Source: Ectopseudomonas mendocina
Lineage (GTDB): Bacteria; Pseudomonadota; Gammaproteobacteria; Pseudomonadales; Pseudomonadaceae
Assembly (NCBI RefSeq): GCF_008041835.1
Contig: NZ_VRYE01000014.1
Coordinates: forward strand, 34,374 to 98,373
Reading direction: 5' to 3'
Length of the DNA stretch: 64,000 nucleotides
Below the pieces are notes generated by a model that was not told the origin of the DNA, did not search any database, and saw only the letters and a list, made by a program, of their open reading frames with translations. The translations under genes were made by a program, and so were the position numbers. Positions 35,728-45,001 of the stretch are shown piece by piece. Numbering within the stretch: position 1 is the first letter of the stretch; every line of letters begins with the position of its first letter.

Positions 35728-35915
35728 CAGGCTGTTGAAAAACTATCTGCGTTGCCACTGCTGCGTTAAAAACAGGCTCGTGCGCGAGTCCGATCAAAAT
35801 GCTCATTTACAGCTCGTAAAGTCGAGCGCGACTCCGACCGTTTTTCGCCTGTTTTTGTGGGGCCGCCATCGGTATTGCATTGGCTGCCACGCCTACGTTT
35901 TTCAACGGCCTGTTA
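35725..35915. repeat. MITE-like element, copy 2, between two E1 copies
   Basis: 191 bases with 19-base terminal inverted repeats that differ at one position (TAACAGGCTGTTGAAAAAC at 35725-35743; complement of 35897-35915). Interior blocks match the element at 8056-8232. It has no open frame of its own. The element overlaps the flanking E1 repeats by two or three bases at each end, as if it had inserted at, or recombined with, their termini. Confidence 0.87.
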
Positions 35916-36016
35916 GGCTGTGCACGAAAAGGGGCCGCGCTCGGTGATGCTGCGTTGAAAACGGGCTCGCGCGCGGGCCCGAACAATCTGTTCGATGACC
36001 TTTCGCCCAGCCCTAA
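35914..36016. repeat. 103-bp repeat element E1, copy 2
   Basis: Same orientation as copy 1 and about 90% identical by eye. It ends 37 bases before the stop of the convergent FAD oxidoreductase gene. The block 35625-36052 contains no gene. Confidence 0.85.
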
Positions 36017-36052
36017 GGAAAACGACCCATCACAGGTGAGGGCTTGTGGCAC

Positions 36053-37369
36053 TCAGCGCAGCTTCTCCAGCATCTGGTAGTACCACATGCCCGCGGCCAG
36101 CATCGGGTTGCCGAGCTGGTCACCCAGCGGCACCTTGATGTGCTTGCAGGCGGCGAAGGTGTCGAACTGCTCCAGGTCGCCGGTGATCGCCTTGGCCATG
36201 ATCTCGCCCATGATGTGGGTGGTGGCCACGCCATGGCCGGAATAGCCCTGGCAGTACCAGACATTGCTCGACAGCTTGCCCAGCTGCGGGATGCGGTTCA
36301 TCACGATGCCCATGGCGCAGCTCCACTGGAAGTCGATCTGCACGCCCTTGAGCTGCGGGAAGGTGCGCTCGATGCACGGGCGCAGCTCGCCGGCAATGTC
36401 GCGTGAGTCGCGCCCGGAGTAGTTGGCGCCGCCGCCGAACAGCAGGCGGCCATCGCCGGTCAGGCGGTAGTAGTCGAGCACGAAGCGGCAGTCGTATACC
36501 GCGAGATCAAAGGGGTTGATCGCCTCGATCAGCTCGGCGCCCAGCGGCGCGGTGGTGACGATGCCGCCCATGGCCGGGAAGATCATGCCCTTGAGCCTGC
36601 GCCGCTCCAGCTTGTGGTAGACATCGCCGGCCAGCAGCACCTGTTTGGCCTCGATCCGTCCGCCGGTGGTGACCACCGCCGGGCGCGGGCCGTGGACGAT
36701 ATCCAGCACCTCGGAGTGTTCGAAGATCAGCGCACCCAGGCTCTCGGCGGCCTTGGCCTCACCGAGGCACAGGTTGAGCGGGTGCAGGTGCATGTTGCGG
36801 GTGTTCTTCAGCGCGCCGCAGTACAGCTCGCTGCCCAGTTGCGCACGCACGCCGGCGGCGTCGAGCAGGGTCACATCATCGCCCATGCCACGGCGCAGCG
36901 CTTCGTCGTAGGTGGCCTTGAGCTCGTCCATATGGCTGGCCTTCATCGCCGTATGCAGGTGACCGTGCTTGAGGTCGCAGTCGATGCCGTACTTGGCCAC
37001 GCGGCTCTTGATGATCTCGTGGCCGCGCCAGCGCAGGTGCCAGATGAAGTCGTCCACTTCATCGCCCAACGTGTTGCGCATCTGCTTGCGCATGGCCTCG
37101 TCGCCGGAGAGGCTGCCGGTGACCTGACCGCCGTTGCGCCCGCTGGCGCCCCAGCCGACCTTGTTGGTCTCCACCACGGCCACCTTGAGGCCGCGCTCGG
37201 CCAGCTCCACCGCCGTGGCGATACCGGTGAAACCGCCGCCGATGATAGCCACGTCGACGGTGACGCTGCCTTGCAGCGTCGGGTAGTCGCTCTCGAAGTT
37301 GAGCGAGGCCGAGTAGTAGGACGGCGCGCGCTCGGCGGCAGGTTTGGCGGGTTGCTTGATCATGTTCAT
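36053..37369 (-). CDS. FAD-dependent amine oxidoreductase (PuuB/PauB-like)
   Basis: A 438-residue flavoprotein of the DAO family, start MNMIKQPAKPAAERAPSYYS at 37369. The dinucleotide-binding motif is VDVAIIGGGFTGIATAVELA (about 38-57) and ASGRNGGQVTGS is the flavin-contact signature of gamma-glutamylputrescine oxidase relatives; the C-terminus has YSGHGVATTHIMGEIMAKAI. It probably oxidises a gamma-glutamylated polyamine, releasing an aldehyde and peroxide. It follows the glutamine-synthetase-like gene on the same strand, the PuuA-PuuB (PauA-PauB) pairing of polyamine catabolism. The precise polyamine is not evident. Confidence 0.9.
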   Translation of the reverse strand: MNMIKQPAKPAAERAPSYYSASLNFESDYPTLQGSVTVDVAIIGGGFTGIATAVELAERGLKVAVVETNKVGWGASGRNGGQVTGSLSGDEAMRKQMRNTLGDEVDDFIWHLRWRGHEIIKSRVAKYGIDCDLKHGHLHTAMKASHMDELKATYDEALRRGMGDDVTLLDAAGVRAQLGSELYCGALKNTRNMHLHPLNLCLGEAKAAESLGALIFEHSEVLDIVHGPRPAVVTTGGRIEAKQVLLAGDVYHKLERRRLKGMIFPAMGGIVTTAPLGAELIEAINPFDLAVYDCRFVLDYYRLTGDGRLLFGGGANYSGRDSRDIAGELRPCIERTFPQLKGVQIDFQWSCAMGIVMNRIPQLGKLSSNVWYCQGYSGHGVATTHIMGEIMAKAITGDLEQFDTFAACKHIKVPLGDQLGNPMLAAGMWYYQMLEKLR

Positions 37370-37509
37370 TGCATGTCCTTGTGGCGGCAAGCCGCCGTAG
37401 GGTGCGCTGTGCGCAAAGTTGAATCCGTATTCGCGGCCAAGGCCGCTCCCACAAGCCCCTGCTGCGCTCTGTGGGAGCAGCCTTGGCCTCGAAGCTGATG
37501 TCCCTCGAC

Positions 37510-38877
37510 TCAGGCGTTGCTCAGATACCAACGCCAGTCCTGCTCGCCAACCTCGCCCATGAACTGGCGATACTCGGCGCGCTTGACGGCCATATACACC
37601 TTGAGAAATTCCGCGCCGAAAGCTTCGCGTGCCCACTCGGACTGCTCCAGCGCCTGGATCGCCGCCGACCACTCGGTGGGCAGGCGCTCCTTGGCCTGGA
37701 CATAGCCGTTGCCTTCGATCGGCGCACCGGGATCGAGGCGTTCACGAATGCCCCGGTGAATGCCGGCCAGAATCGCCGCCGCCGCCAGGTAAGGGTTGGC
37801 GTCGGCGCCACAGATACGGTGTTCGACATGCCGGGTCTTGGCCGGGCCACCCGGCACGCGCAGGCTGACGGTGCGGTTGTCCACACCCCAGGTTGGCGCC
37901 AGCGGCGCGTAACTGTTGGCCTGGAAGCGCCGGTAGGAGTTGGCGTTGGGGCAGAACAGCAGCAGCGAGTCGAGCAGGCTGGCGAGCATGCCGCCAACGG
38001 CGTGACGCAGCAGCGGCGTGCCGGCGGGATCAATGCTGGCAAACAGGTTGTTGCCCTGCGCATCGGCCAGGCTGACGTGCATGTGCATGCCGGTGCCGGC
38101 AATCTCGGCGAACGGCTTGGCCATGAAGCAGGCCTGCATGCCGTGGGCATGGGCTACCCCCTTGACCAGGCGCTTGTAACGCACCGCCTGATCCATGGCC
38201 GCCAGCGCCGGGCCATGCTCCAGGGTGATTTCCACCTGGCCGGGGGCGTACTCGGAAATCGCCGTACGCGCCGGGATGCCCTGCGCCTTGCAGGCCATAT
38301 AGAGATCACGCAGGAACGGCTCGATCTGTTCCAGCTCGCGCAGGCCGTAGACCTGGGTCTGCCGTGGGCGGCCGCCATCGGCGTCCAGCGCCGGCTGCGG
38401 GCGGCCCTGGGCGTCGCGCTTCTGGTCGAGCAGGTAGAACTCCAGCTCGCAGGCCATCACCGGGTGATAGCCGTCGGCTGCAAGCTGCTCGATCACCCGC
38501 TGCAATAACTGACGCGGGTCGGCTGGCGTAGCCGGCAGGCCTTCGCTGGGGTGCATCGACACCTGCACGGCAGCGGTGGGCAACTGCCGCCAGGGCAGGC
38601 GCACCAGGCTGCCGGCCAGCGGGTAGGCGCGGCAATCGATATCACCCACCTCCCAGACCAGGCCCGAGTCCTCAACATCCTCGCCCTGGATGGTCAGCCC
38701 GAGCATGGTGCTCGGCAGCGGTCGCCCCGTTTCATAGAGCGCGAGCAGTTCCTCGCGGTGCAGCAGCTTGCCGCGCGGCACGCCATTGGCGTCGAGGATG
38801 AACAGCTCGATCAGTTCGATATCGGGATTGCTGGCCAGGAAATCCTGGGCTTCCTGTACAGCCGCGAAAGTCGTCAT
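37510..38877 (-). CDS. Glutamine synthetase-like glutamylpolyamine synthetase (PuuA/PauA type)
   Basis: A 455-residue member of the glutamine synthetase family. Visible landmarks are the beta-grasp N-terminal part (ELIELFILDANGVPRGKLL), the metal-binding ACELEFYLLDQ (about 143), the PGQVEITLEHGPALAAMDQ segment and GTGMHMHVSLAD (catalytic-domain His-containing motif), then SYAPLAPTWGVDNRTVSLRV. In the PuuA/PauA group this fold joins glutamate to the amino group of putrescine or another amine using ATP. The downstream FAD oxidoreductase would act next. The assignment to polyamine is supported by that pairing; the exact amine is unknown. Confidence 0.9.
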   Translation of the reverse strand: MTTFAAVQEAQDFLASNPDIELIELFILDANGVPRGKLLHREELLALYETGRPLPSTMLGLTIQGEDVEDSGLVWEVGDIDCRAYPLAGSLVRLPWRQLPTAAVQVSMHPSEGLPATPADPRQLLQRVIEQLAADGYHPVMACELEFYLLDQKRDAQGRPQPALDADGGRPRQTQVYGLRELEQIEPFLRDLYMACKAQGIPARTAISEYAPGQVEITLEHGPALAAMDQAVRYKRLVKGVAHAHGMQACFMAKPFAEIAGTGMHMHVSLADAQGNNLFASIDPAGTPLLRHAVGGMLASLLDSLLLFCPNANSYRRFQANSYAPLAPTWGVDNRTVSLRVPGGPAKTRHVEHRICGADANPYLAAAAILAGIHRGIRERLDPGAPIEGNGYVQAKERLPTEWSAAIQALEQSEWAREAFGAEFLKVYMAVKRAEYRQFMGEVGEQDWRWYLSNA

Positions 38878-39313
38878 ATCGCACTCGCTTGCGCCAGGTG
38901 GGCGCTCGGTGTCCGCACGGCCCGTTCGATTCTTGAACAGGTTGCACAGGCAGACTAAGTGATAGCAGCGGCTGCGGGCATGGCGCAGCCATCGGTATTC
39001 AGCGGGCGGGAACGGCGTCCGGCGGGCGAGCGTGGCGGCAATGCCACAGCGCCCAGAAGGCGAGAATGATCGTCAGCAGCGGGTTGAGGCGCTCCAACAG
39101 ACGCCTCCGCGCAGGGGCGCAGTACAGCGGAACATGGATTTGGCAGGCCGGGGAGATCATGGCTTGGCAGCGTCGCACAGGGTTTGACGTGCGTTAAATC
39201 GGGTTTTTCATACGCTTGGTTATGCGCCCGCTAAACAATCCTGCCCATAACAGAGCAAAACGATCCACAGGGTGCGCCAGGCGCACCATGACCCGCACGA
39301 CAGTCAGCGCAGT
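38878..39313. other. Intergenic gap with one possible small ORF
   Basis: The promoter of the glutamine-synthetase-like gene should lie near 38880-38960. A short open frame (38999-39160, minus) is listed separately. No repeat or RNA gene was recognised. Confidence 0.6.
38999..39160 (-). CDS. Possible small single-pass membrane protein
   Basis: A 53-codon frame starting MISPACQIHVPLYC with one hydrophobic segment (LNPLLTIILAFWALW) and a basic tail (HCRHARPPDAVPAR). No clear ribosome site precedes the ATG. It could be a real small membrane protein, but a chance frame is as likely. Confidence 0.25.
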   Translation of the reverse strand: MISPACQIHVPLYCAPARRRLLERLNPLLTIILAFWALWHCRHARPPDAVPAR

Positions 39314-40885
39314 CTACGGCTCCGGCCGATAACCCAGACGCAAGCCGCCCCAATGCCGCCCGCGCACCATGATCGGCACCGACAGGTCATGCATCAGCTC
39401 GCCGGTATCGCGCATGTAGGTCTGCAACAACACCGCTTGCCGGTGGCTGCCACAGCGGATGCCGGTGCGGTCGTTGAACAGGCGCTTGCCACGGCTCTTC
39501 GTTGCATCCACCGCCGGATCGCCGCAGGGCGGATGGTTGAATGCGGCATTGTGGGTCGGCACGTAGCCTTCGGGGGTGGTGGAGATGGCGAACACCAGCC
39601 CTTCATGACGCTTGAGCAGCGGCTCCTGCAGCGCCGGCAGTACCTGATCGGCGTACTGGTCGAAGCGTGTGCGGTATTTCTGCGGCTGGGTGCCGGCAAT
39701 CGGCTGGTAATGACGGTCGAACAGATCATCGAGGCTGATGCGCCCGGCCAGCAGGTCCTGCTCGAACTGCGCGGCGATGGCTGCAGCCCCCTCGCGGGCC
39801 AGGTCGTAGGCGCGCTGGTGGTAATCATCCAGCCCCACCTCAGCAAGCTGCTCGCTGACGGTCTCGGCCTGGCCGACCAATTGCTCGGCAGCGTCGGCCA
39901 GCTCCCGAGTCTGCCCTTCGCTGCTCTGCACGTCCTCCCGCAATTGCAGGGCAGCTGCCGACAGGCTGGCCAAGCACTGATGGTTTTCGGCCGTGCCGGC
40001 ACTGATCTGCGCCACCTGCTGTTCGACCTCTTCGGCCTGCTCGGCAATGCCCTGCAAGCCACTGCCGGCGGTCTCGATCTGCTGCGCCGCCTGCTCCAGC
40101 TCGACGCTCTGGCGCTGGATGTGGGCCACCACCGCCGTGCTCTGCTGGCGGATATCGGCGATCATCTGGCTGACTTCCTCGGTGGCGCTGGCGGTGCGCG
40201 CGGCCAGGTTGCGCACCTCGTCGGCGACCACGGCAAAACCACGGCCCATCTCACCGGCTCGCGCAGCCTCGATGGCGGCATTGAGCGCCAGCAGGTTGGT
40301 CTGGCTGGCGATGGACTGGATGACCTGGGTGACCTGCTCGATCTGCTCGGTACGATTGCTCAGACCATCGATCAGCTCGCGGCTGGCCAGGGTCTGCGCA
40401 CTGAGTTGCTGCATGCGTGCGATGGCCTGGTTGAGCTCGGCCTGGCCGTTGGCGCTGGCTTCACGGACATGGCGGGCAGCGACCAGGGTGTGCTCGGCGC
40501 GGGCGGCGCTGTCCTGCTCGGTGTGGGTGATGGCCTCGGCGGCCTGACTGACCTGTTGCACCGCCGCCAGTTGCGATTGCAGACGGCCGGCCAGGTGTTT
40601 CACGGCATGGGCCACCTTGGCGGCAGACAGCGCATTGTGGCAGGTGTGTCGCGACAGCCCACGGCTGAGCTCGACAAAGTCGCCCGTCGCGGCCTGCCGG
40701 GCAGCCTGTTGCGGCTCGTCACGCCGCTGCCAGGGCCCCAGCCAGGGCCATAACGCCAGCAGTAGATAGGATGGCACGCTCACGTAGAGAGGCAGCTGCA
40801 TCTGCTGATAGGCGAGCATGAGCCCAGCCAGTCCCAGTGCATGCAGTACGAAAGCGATCGGCGAACGGATAAAGGCAGCTTGCAT
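39314..40885 (-). CDS. Methyl-accepting chemotaxis protein with C-terminal sensor-like domain
   Basis: A 523-residue chemoreceptor starting [20 protein letters not shown] at 40885, with a GAGG ribosome site. Two hydrophobic segments (about 8-28 and 32-50) leave almost no periplasmic loop, so it is not a classical periplasmic sensor. The signalling hairpin tip has [20 protein letters not shown] and [13 protein letters not shown] (about 195-240). After the coiled coil a roughly 150-residue globular C-terminal part follows ([57 protein letters not shown]), resembling a Cache-like sensor placed after the signalling domain. It would report a cytoplasmic cue to CheA; the ligand is unknown. Confidence 0.9.
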   Translation of the reverse strand: MQAAFIRSPIAFVLHALGLAGLMLAYQQMQLPLYVSVPSYLLLALWPWLGPWQRRDEPQQAARQAATGDFVELSRGLSRHTCHNALSAAKVAHAVKHLAGRLQSQLAAVQQVSQAAEAITHTEQDSAARAEHTLVAARHVREASANGQAELNQAIARMQQLSAQTLASRELIDGLSNRTEQIEQVTQVIQSIASQTNLLALNAAIEAARAGEMGRGFAVVADEVRNLAARTASATEEVSQMIADIRQQSTAVVAHIQRQSVELEQAAQQIETAGSGLQGIAEQAEEVEQQVAQISAGTAENHQCLASLSAAALQLREDVQSSEGQTRELADAAEQLVGQAETVSEQLAEVGLDDYHQRAYDLAREGAAAIAAQFEQDLLAGRISLDDLFDRHYQPIAGTQPQKYRTRFDQYADQVLPALQEPLLKRHEGLVFAISTTPEGYVPTHNAAFNHPPCGDPAVDATKSRGKRLFNDRTGIRCGSHRQAVLLQTYMRDTGELMHDLSVPIMVRGRHWGGLRLGYRPEP

Positions 40886-41250
40886 GACCGACCTCAGGGT
40901 TCTTGTTCTGGTGCGCGGCGAGGCGCTGTAGGCGGACGGAGTCACGACGGGTTCTCTCCCTCGAATATCCGACGCAGTCTGGCAATAGGCTACGCATAAG
41001 AAAGGCCCGACGAAAAATGCACCAGCAGATCGGGCAACATGACCGCGATTCGAGCAGCTTGGAAGCGCCAGCACCATAAAACTTTGGTAGCAACCTGCCA
41101 TACATCAAAGCAGTACCCGACAGGACGAGTCCATCCCGCTCAGCTTCGCCGCTGGGCGCCAACGTGCCTATTCGCTGTATCGGCACTTAACCGGGAGGCA
41201 TTAACCGACCCTGGCACGGCATCCCGGCCTCGGACGTCTTCGCCGCGCCG
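40886..41250. other. Intergenic gap, nothing recognised
   Basis: 365 bases containing the chemoreceptor promoter and the 3' side of the FAD oxidoreductase gene. No repeat, hairpin with T run or small gene was convincing. Confidence 0.6.
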
Positions 41251-42327
41251 CTACCCGACCATGCGATGGCGTTTGACGAAACGTCGATCCAGCCAGTCCT
41301 TGTAGTGCCCGTAAAGTTGCCCGCCGGCACTCCAGTTGTGCCAGCCGAGCAGGGCCCCGCCGTCACCGGTGGCGAGCAGGGCCAGGCTCTGCCATTGCGC
41401 GCGGTACGCACGCAGCGGGCGGCCCTGCAGCGCCGCCTGCAGGTTGGCGGTGAGCACCGGCGCCTGACGCACCGCGAAACGGCCACTGCGACGCATGCCG
41501 TCGAGACTGGCGCTGTCGCCAACAGCGAAGATCTGCGCATGGGACTCGCATTGCAGGGTTGGACGAATGGCGATGAAGCCGGCCGCATCGCTGCTCAGTT
41601 GACTGGCTGCCAGCCACGGCCAGGGCCGTGCGCCACTGGCCAGCAGCAGACGGCGCCCACGCCAGACCGGCTCGTCACCGCTGAGCAGCCAGTCGTCTTC
41701 GATGCGTCCAATCGGGCAATGCTCACGCACCTGCACGCCACGCTGACGCAAATGTCCCAGCGCGCGCAGGCGCAGCCCTGGGGCCAGCCCGTCGAGCAAC
41801 GAGCCACCGCAGAACAGCGCCAGCGCCGGCACCTGGTCGGCCAGCGCCAGAGCCAGTTCCACGCCACCGGCACCTCCGCCGAGAATCGCCATGCGCCGGG
41901 GCTCGCTCTGCCACTGCTGCCAGCCTTCGAGCAGCCGTTCGATCGGCCTGGCGGCCAGCACCTGCATGGCATCGCCCTGCTGCGGCGGTATGGCCATACC
42001 GGCACCGACATTCAGCGACAGCCATTCGCCCTGCAGTTGGCGCCCGTCCGCAAGCTGCAGGATGCGCGTATCGGCATCGAGCGCGGCGATTTCGCCCTCG
42101 ATCAACTCGACCTTGGCTGCGCGACACAGCGGCTGCAGCTCCACCCGGCAGTCAGCTGGGCTGAAGCGGCCGCTGATCAGCCCCGGCAACATGCCCGCGT
42201 ACCAGGCTTCCGGGCCCGGGCTGAGCAGGCCGATACGGCCTGGCGGACGCTCCACCAGCGCCCAGCGGCGCAACACCCCCAAGTGGGCATGGCCGGCCCC
42301 GGCCAGGATCAGGTCGTACTGGGTCAT
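41251..42327 (-). CDS. FAD/NAD(P) pyridine nucleotide-disulfide family oxidoreductase
   Basis: A 358-residue flavoprotein. The FAD-binding motif is YDLILAGAGHAHLGVLRRWA (about 4-23), the second dinucleotide motif is MAILGGGAGGVELALALADQ (about 147-166), and the C-terminal flavin contact is QIFAVGDSASLDG (about 270). The AGAGHAHL form of the first motif and the overall size match the NDH-2-like domain often associated with selenide dikinase or lactate metabolism. No redox-active CxxC pair is seen. The electron acceptor and role are unknown. It appears to be a lone gene. Confidence 0.85.
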   Translation of the reverse strand: MTQYDLILAGAGHAHLGVLRRWALVERPPGRIGLLSPGPEAWYAGMLPGLISGRFSPADCRVELQPLCRAAKVELIEGEIAALDADTRILQLADGRQLQGEWLSLNVGAGMAIPPQQGDAMQVLAARPIERLLEGWQQWQSEPRRMAILGGGAGGVELALALADQVPALALFCGGSLLDGLAPGLRLRALGHLRQRGVQVREHCPIGRIEDDWLLSGDEPVWRGRRLLLASGARPWPWLAASQLSSDAAGFIAIRPTLQCESHAQIFAVGDSASLDGMRRSGRFAVRQAPVLTANLQAALQGRPLRAYRAQWQSLALLATGDGGALLGWHNWSAGGQLYGHYKDWLDRRFVKRHRMVG

Positions 42328-42693
42328 GCGCTCATTGCATCCATCACGTTACTGGCGCGGCACCTGGCCGGCCCAGCGTTTGAAAGCTCGATAATCCGAT
42401 TCATGCTCACTTCGCAGCGCCTGCTTTTCTGCGCACTCTGACGCCCGGCACGCCTTGTCAAAGTCACACCCGAACGCAGAGCGTGTCGCCCCGTCCGCGC
42501 CACCGCAACCGTTGACCACGAGAAACCTGTGACAGGCTGTAAGCCATCCTTGTTCGTCCGATCCAAGCAGATGAGACTCGCTGCGCAATCATTGCGCCAG
42601 CAGTTGGCTAGAATTGCCTTCGCGCCCGAGCGCCTGAGACAAGACAGCGTCCTGCGGACTTCGGCGCCCTCGTAGTAGCCATAGGCGCCCGGA
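42328..42693. other. Intergenic gap, nothing recognised
   Basis: Between divergent genes. It should contain promoters for both the FAD oxidoreductase and the ancestral gene of the 42694-43548 remnant. No distinctive repeat or hairpin was seen. Confidence 0.6.
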
Positions 42694-43548
42694 ATGCATC
42701 AACCGCTTTGCTCACTGCTCCTGCTGCTCTGCCTGGCCTGTGCCATGCCGGTCGTGGCGGACAACGCCCTGCCGCTCCTGAAACTCAGCAATGCCGACCT
42801 GGCCCAGCCGGTCAGCATCGAGCGCAGTCTCCTGCTGGAAGATCCCGGCGGCCAGCTGACCGCCGCCGAGGTGCTGCAGCGAATCACCACTGATGGCCGC
42901 GAAGTCCGGGGCACCGCGCGCATCGGCTACACACGCAGCGCCTGGTGGCTCGCCGTGCAATTGCAGACACCGCCAGCCGAACGCCTGCAACTGATCATCG
43001 GCCAGACCTTCCTCGATGATCTGGAAATCTGGCTGTTCGATGGCGAGCAGCCGCTCGCTCCGCTGTAAAGTGGCGCCAAACGCTCATTCAGTGAGCGCGG
43101 CGAGCCCTACCCGCAGTTTCTGCTCAGCCTGCCACGCCTGGATGACGGCCCGCACAGCCTGCTGCTGCGCGTACAGAGCCAGTCGGCGATCAATCTGCCG
43201 CTGCAACTGGTCGGCGCCGCGCAGTGGCGCTCGCTGCTGGCACAGCTCGATGCGCAAGCTGGCACGATCAGCTGTGAATGCCAGCTTTACGATTTGCAGC
43301 AACGACCGCGCTGGGTCTACCTGTCACTGCACCGTCGCCCGCATCAGGATCTCATCGAAGGCATCGTGGTCGATCTCAGCGAGCGCCGCGCACTGGAAGA
43401 GCGCCTGCAACAGTTGGCGGCCCGCGATGCCCTGACCGGCCTGCTCAACCTCGGCATCGACTATGCCCAGGGCTATTTCGTTGGCCGCCCGCAGCCACTG
43501 CGGCAGTTGGCTGACGATGCCTGCCAGTACACTCAGGCAGACCGATAA
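42694..43548 (+). pseudogene. Shredded 7TMR-DISM/PAS/GGDEF-EAL gene
   Basis: One frame of 284 codons interrupted by a TAA at 43066-43068. The first part has a signal peptide (LLLLLCLACAMPVVA) and a 7TMR-DISM extracellular domain (SIERSLLLEDPGGQLTAAEV) that continues past the stop (PYPQFLLSLP, LLRVQSQSAINLPLQL). The seven-helix region is missing. A PAC-type end then appears (VYLSLHRRPHQDLIEGIVVD), leading to the start of a GGDEF domain (AARDALTGLLN) that jumps directly into the end of an EAL domain (LGIDYAQGYFVGRPQPL). About 400 residues of GGDEF-EAL have been deleted in frame. The original protein would have made or degraded cyclic-di-GMP; this one cannot. Confidence 0.85.
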
Positions 43549-44249
43549 AGCTCCGCCGGCAGGCGTTCAAGCAGCCGCAAATCAAGCCGTAGCATGCGTA
43601 CACAGCGCGCCTCGGCCAGGCTCGCCGGCTGCTCGCTGGCCGCGAGCGCCAGCAGCAAGCCGCTGAGGTTGAGCAGCAACGCCTCGCGCGAGAACACGCC
43701 GCCGCCCAGGCCATAGAACGCCGCGATCAATTCGCGCAGGCCGAATGGCAGACGCCAGCGGATACGCAAGGCCGAGCCGAAGCTGGCCGACCGGCGCTGC
43801 ATGGCGTGCTCGATCTGCTCGTCGCTCAACTCACCCCCCGTATCCAGCCAGTCCTGCAGACTGCGCAGCAGGGCCAACTCGCCCAGGTTGTGCAGCAAGC
43901 CGGCGGTGTAGCACAACTCGGCATCGAGCCTCAGTTCGAGCGCCAGCCAGCGCGCCAGATCGGCACTGCGGCGTGCCTGCTGCCAGGCATGCGCGGCCAG
44001 TTCGGCCAGGCGCGGGTCGCGTAACTGTGCGTTGCGCTGCAAGGCCAGCCCCAGCACCAGATTCAGCGTACGCGCCCCCCCCAGGCGATGCAGCGCCTGG
44101 GCCAAGGTCTGGCAAGGTACGCCCTGATGCTGGGCGGCCGTGTTGGCCGCAGCGATCAAGAGCGCGGTGATCTGCGGGTCATTGCCGAATACCGCTTGCA
44201 GCTCACCCAGATCCTGCTCACCCGACTGCAGCGCCTGCATCGCGCACAT
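43533..44249 (-). CDS. HDOD-domain protein, probably the 3' part of a frameshifted REC-HDOD gene
   Basis: About 238 residues from the ATG at 44249 (MCAMQALQSGEQDLGELQAV). The HDOD domain has LGGARTLNLVLGLALQRNA and CYTAGLLHNLGELALLRSL, in which the HD metal-binding residues are largely lost, as usual for HDOD. HDOD proteins act in signalling and gene control. Its beginning overlaps the end of the receiver gene by 32 bases in a +1 frame, and the two sequences would read smoothly into each other (DVRDA to AMQALQSG). Thus one REC-HDOD protein with a frameshift is more likely than two genes, although translational coupling from the overlapping ATG is possible. Its stop lies 16 bases inside the convergent GGDEF-EAL remnant. 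Confidence 0.75.
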   Translation of the reverse strand: MCAMQALQSGEQDLGELQAVFGNDPQITALLIAAANTAAQHQGVPCQTLAQALHRLGGARTLNLVLGLALQRNAQLRDPRLAELAAHAWQQARRSADLARWLALELRLDAELCYTAGLLHNLGELALLRSLQDWLDTGGELSDEQIEHAMQRRSASFGSALRIRWRLPFGLRELIAAFYGLGGGVFSREALLLNLSGLLLALAASEQPASLAEARCVRMLRLDLRLLERLPAELYRSA

Positions 44250-44739
44250 CGCTGAGCAGCGGCGCGCCCTGCCCCTCTTCACGCACCGTATCGAGAAAAT
44301 CGCGCAGCTCGCTGACCAGCAGCGGCTGAGGCACCGCCATGGCCCCCGCAGGCGCGGGCAACAAGGTACGCAAGCGCTGGCGCAGGCTCTCGGCATTGAA
44401 CGGTTTGGCCAGATAGGCACTGGGCACCAAAGGCCGCGCCGCACGGACGCTGCTGGCATCGAAACGACCGCTGATGAGCACGAACGGCAACGCCGGCGTA
44501 CGTGGATGACGGCGCAACTGACGCAACAGTTCCAGACCATCGAGCCCCGGCAGCTCGCCATCGGCGATCACCAGGTCAGGCAGGCGGCGCTTGCAGCGTG
44601 CCAGTGCCGTTTGGCCATCACTGACCTGCAGCACGCGGGCATCACCGCGCACATCGAGCACCAGTTGCTGCAGCAGATTGGACGTCCAGGGATCCGCTTC
44701 GGCGATCAGAACTTCCACACAATGAGCTGAAGCGGTCAT
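44218..44739 (-). CDS. Response regulator receiver, probably the 5' part of a REC-HDOD gene
   Basis: 173 residues from MTASAHCVEVLIAEADPWTS at 44739. It is a CheY-like receiver with the acidic residues in IAEADPW, the phospho-Asp in LVIADGELPGLDG (about residue 56), Ser in VLISGR and Lys in AYLAKPFN. After the receiver the linker LLVSELRDFLDTVREEGQG leads to DVRDAGAAVG and a TGA, where the sequence leaves the frame that encodes HDOD. Restoring one extra GATGC unit at 44240 or so would join the frames. As it stands it is a receiver with a short nonsense tail. Confidence 0.8.
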   Translation of the reverse strand: MTASAHCVEVLIAEADPWTSNLLQQLVLDVRGDARVLQVSDGQTALARCKRRLPDLVIADGELPGLDGLELLRQLRRHPRTPALPFVLISGRFDASSVRAARPLVPSAYLAKPFNAESLRQRLRTLLPAPAGAMAVPQPLLVSELRDFLDTVREEGQGAPLLSDVRDAGAAVG

Positions 44740-44953
44740 GCGAGCCTCTGGGCAAATGACGAACGGCGGGTGCCCGAACCTCATATGCCCGCATCCAGCA
44801 AATGCTGACGGATGAGTCAGTACCACGGCAACGGCGCAGTCTAAACCCGCCCCTGGCCTGGCGTAAGTGACGGATGGTCGGTTTGCATGAAAAACGCCGC
44901 GAACCAAGGTCGCGCCGACTTGCTTACAGCCAGGCCGTGACCGCAACAGGCAT

Positions 44954-44980
44954 AAAAAACCCGCCGGTGAGGGCGGGTTT
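44954..44980 (-). terminator. Intrinsic terminator of rpmB-rpmG
   Basis: A perfect 9-bp stem (AAACCCGCC / GGCGGGTTT) with a 6-base loop at 44957-44980. Read on the minus strand it is followed by a T run (A run at 44954-44959 on plus). It is placed 22 bases after the rpmG stop. Confidence 0.9.
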
Positions 44981-45001
44981 CTTCGACAGGTCGCCGATCA
45001 A

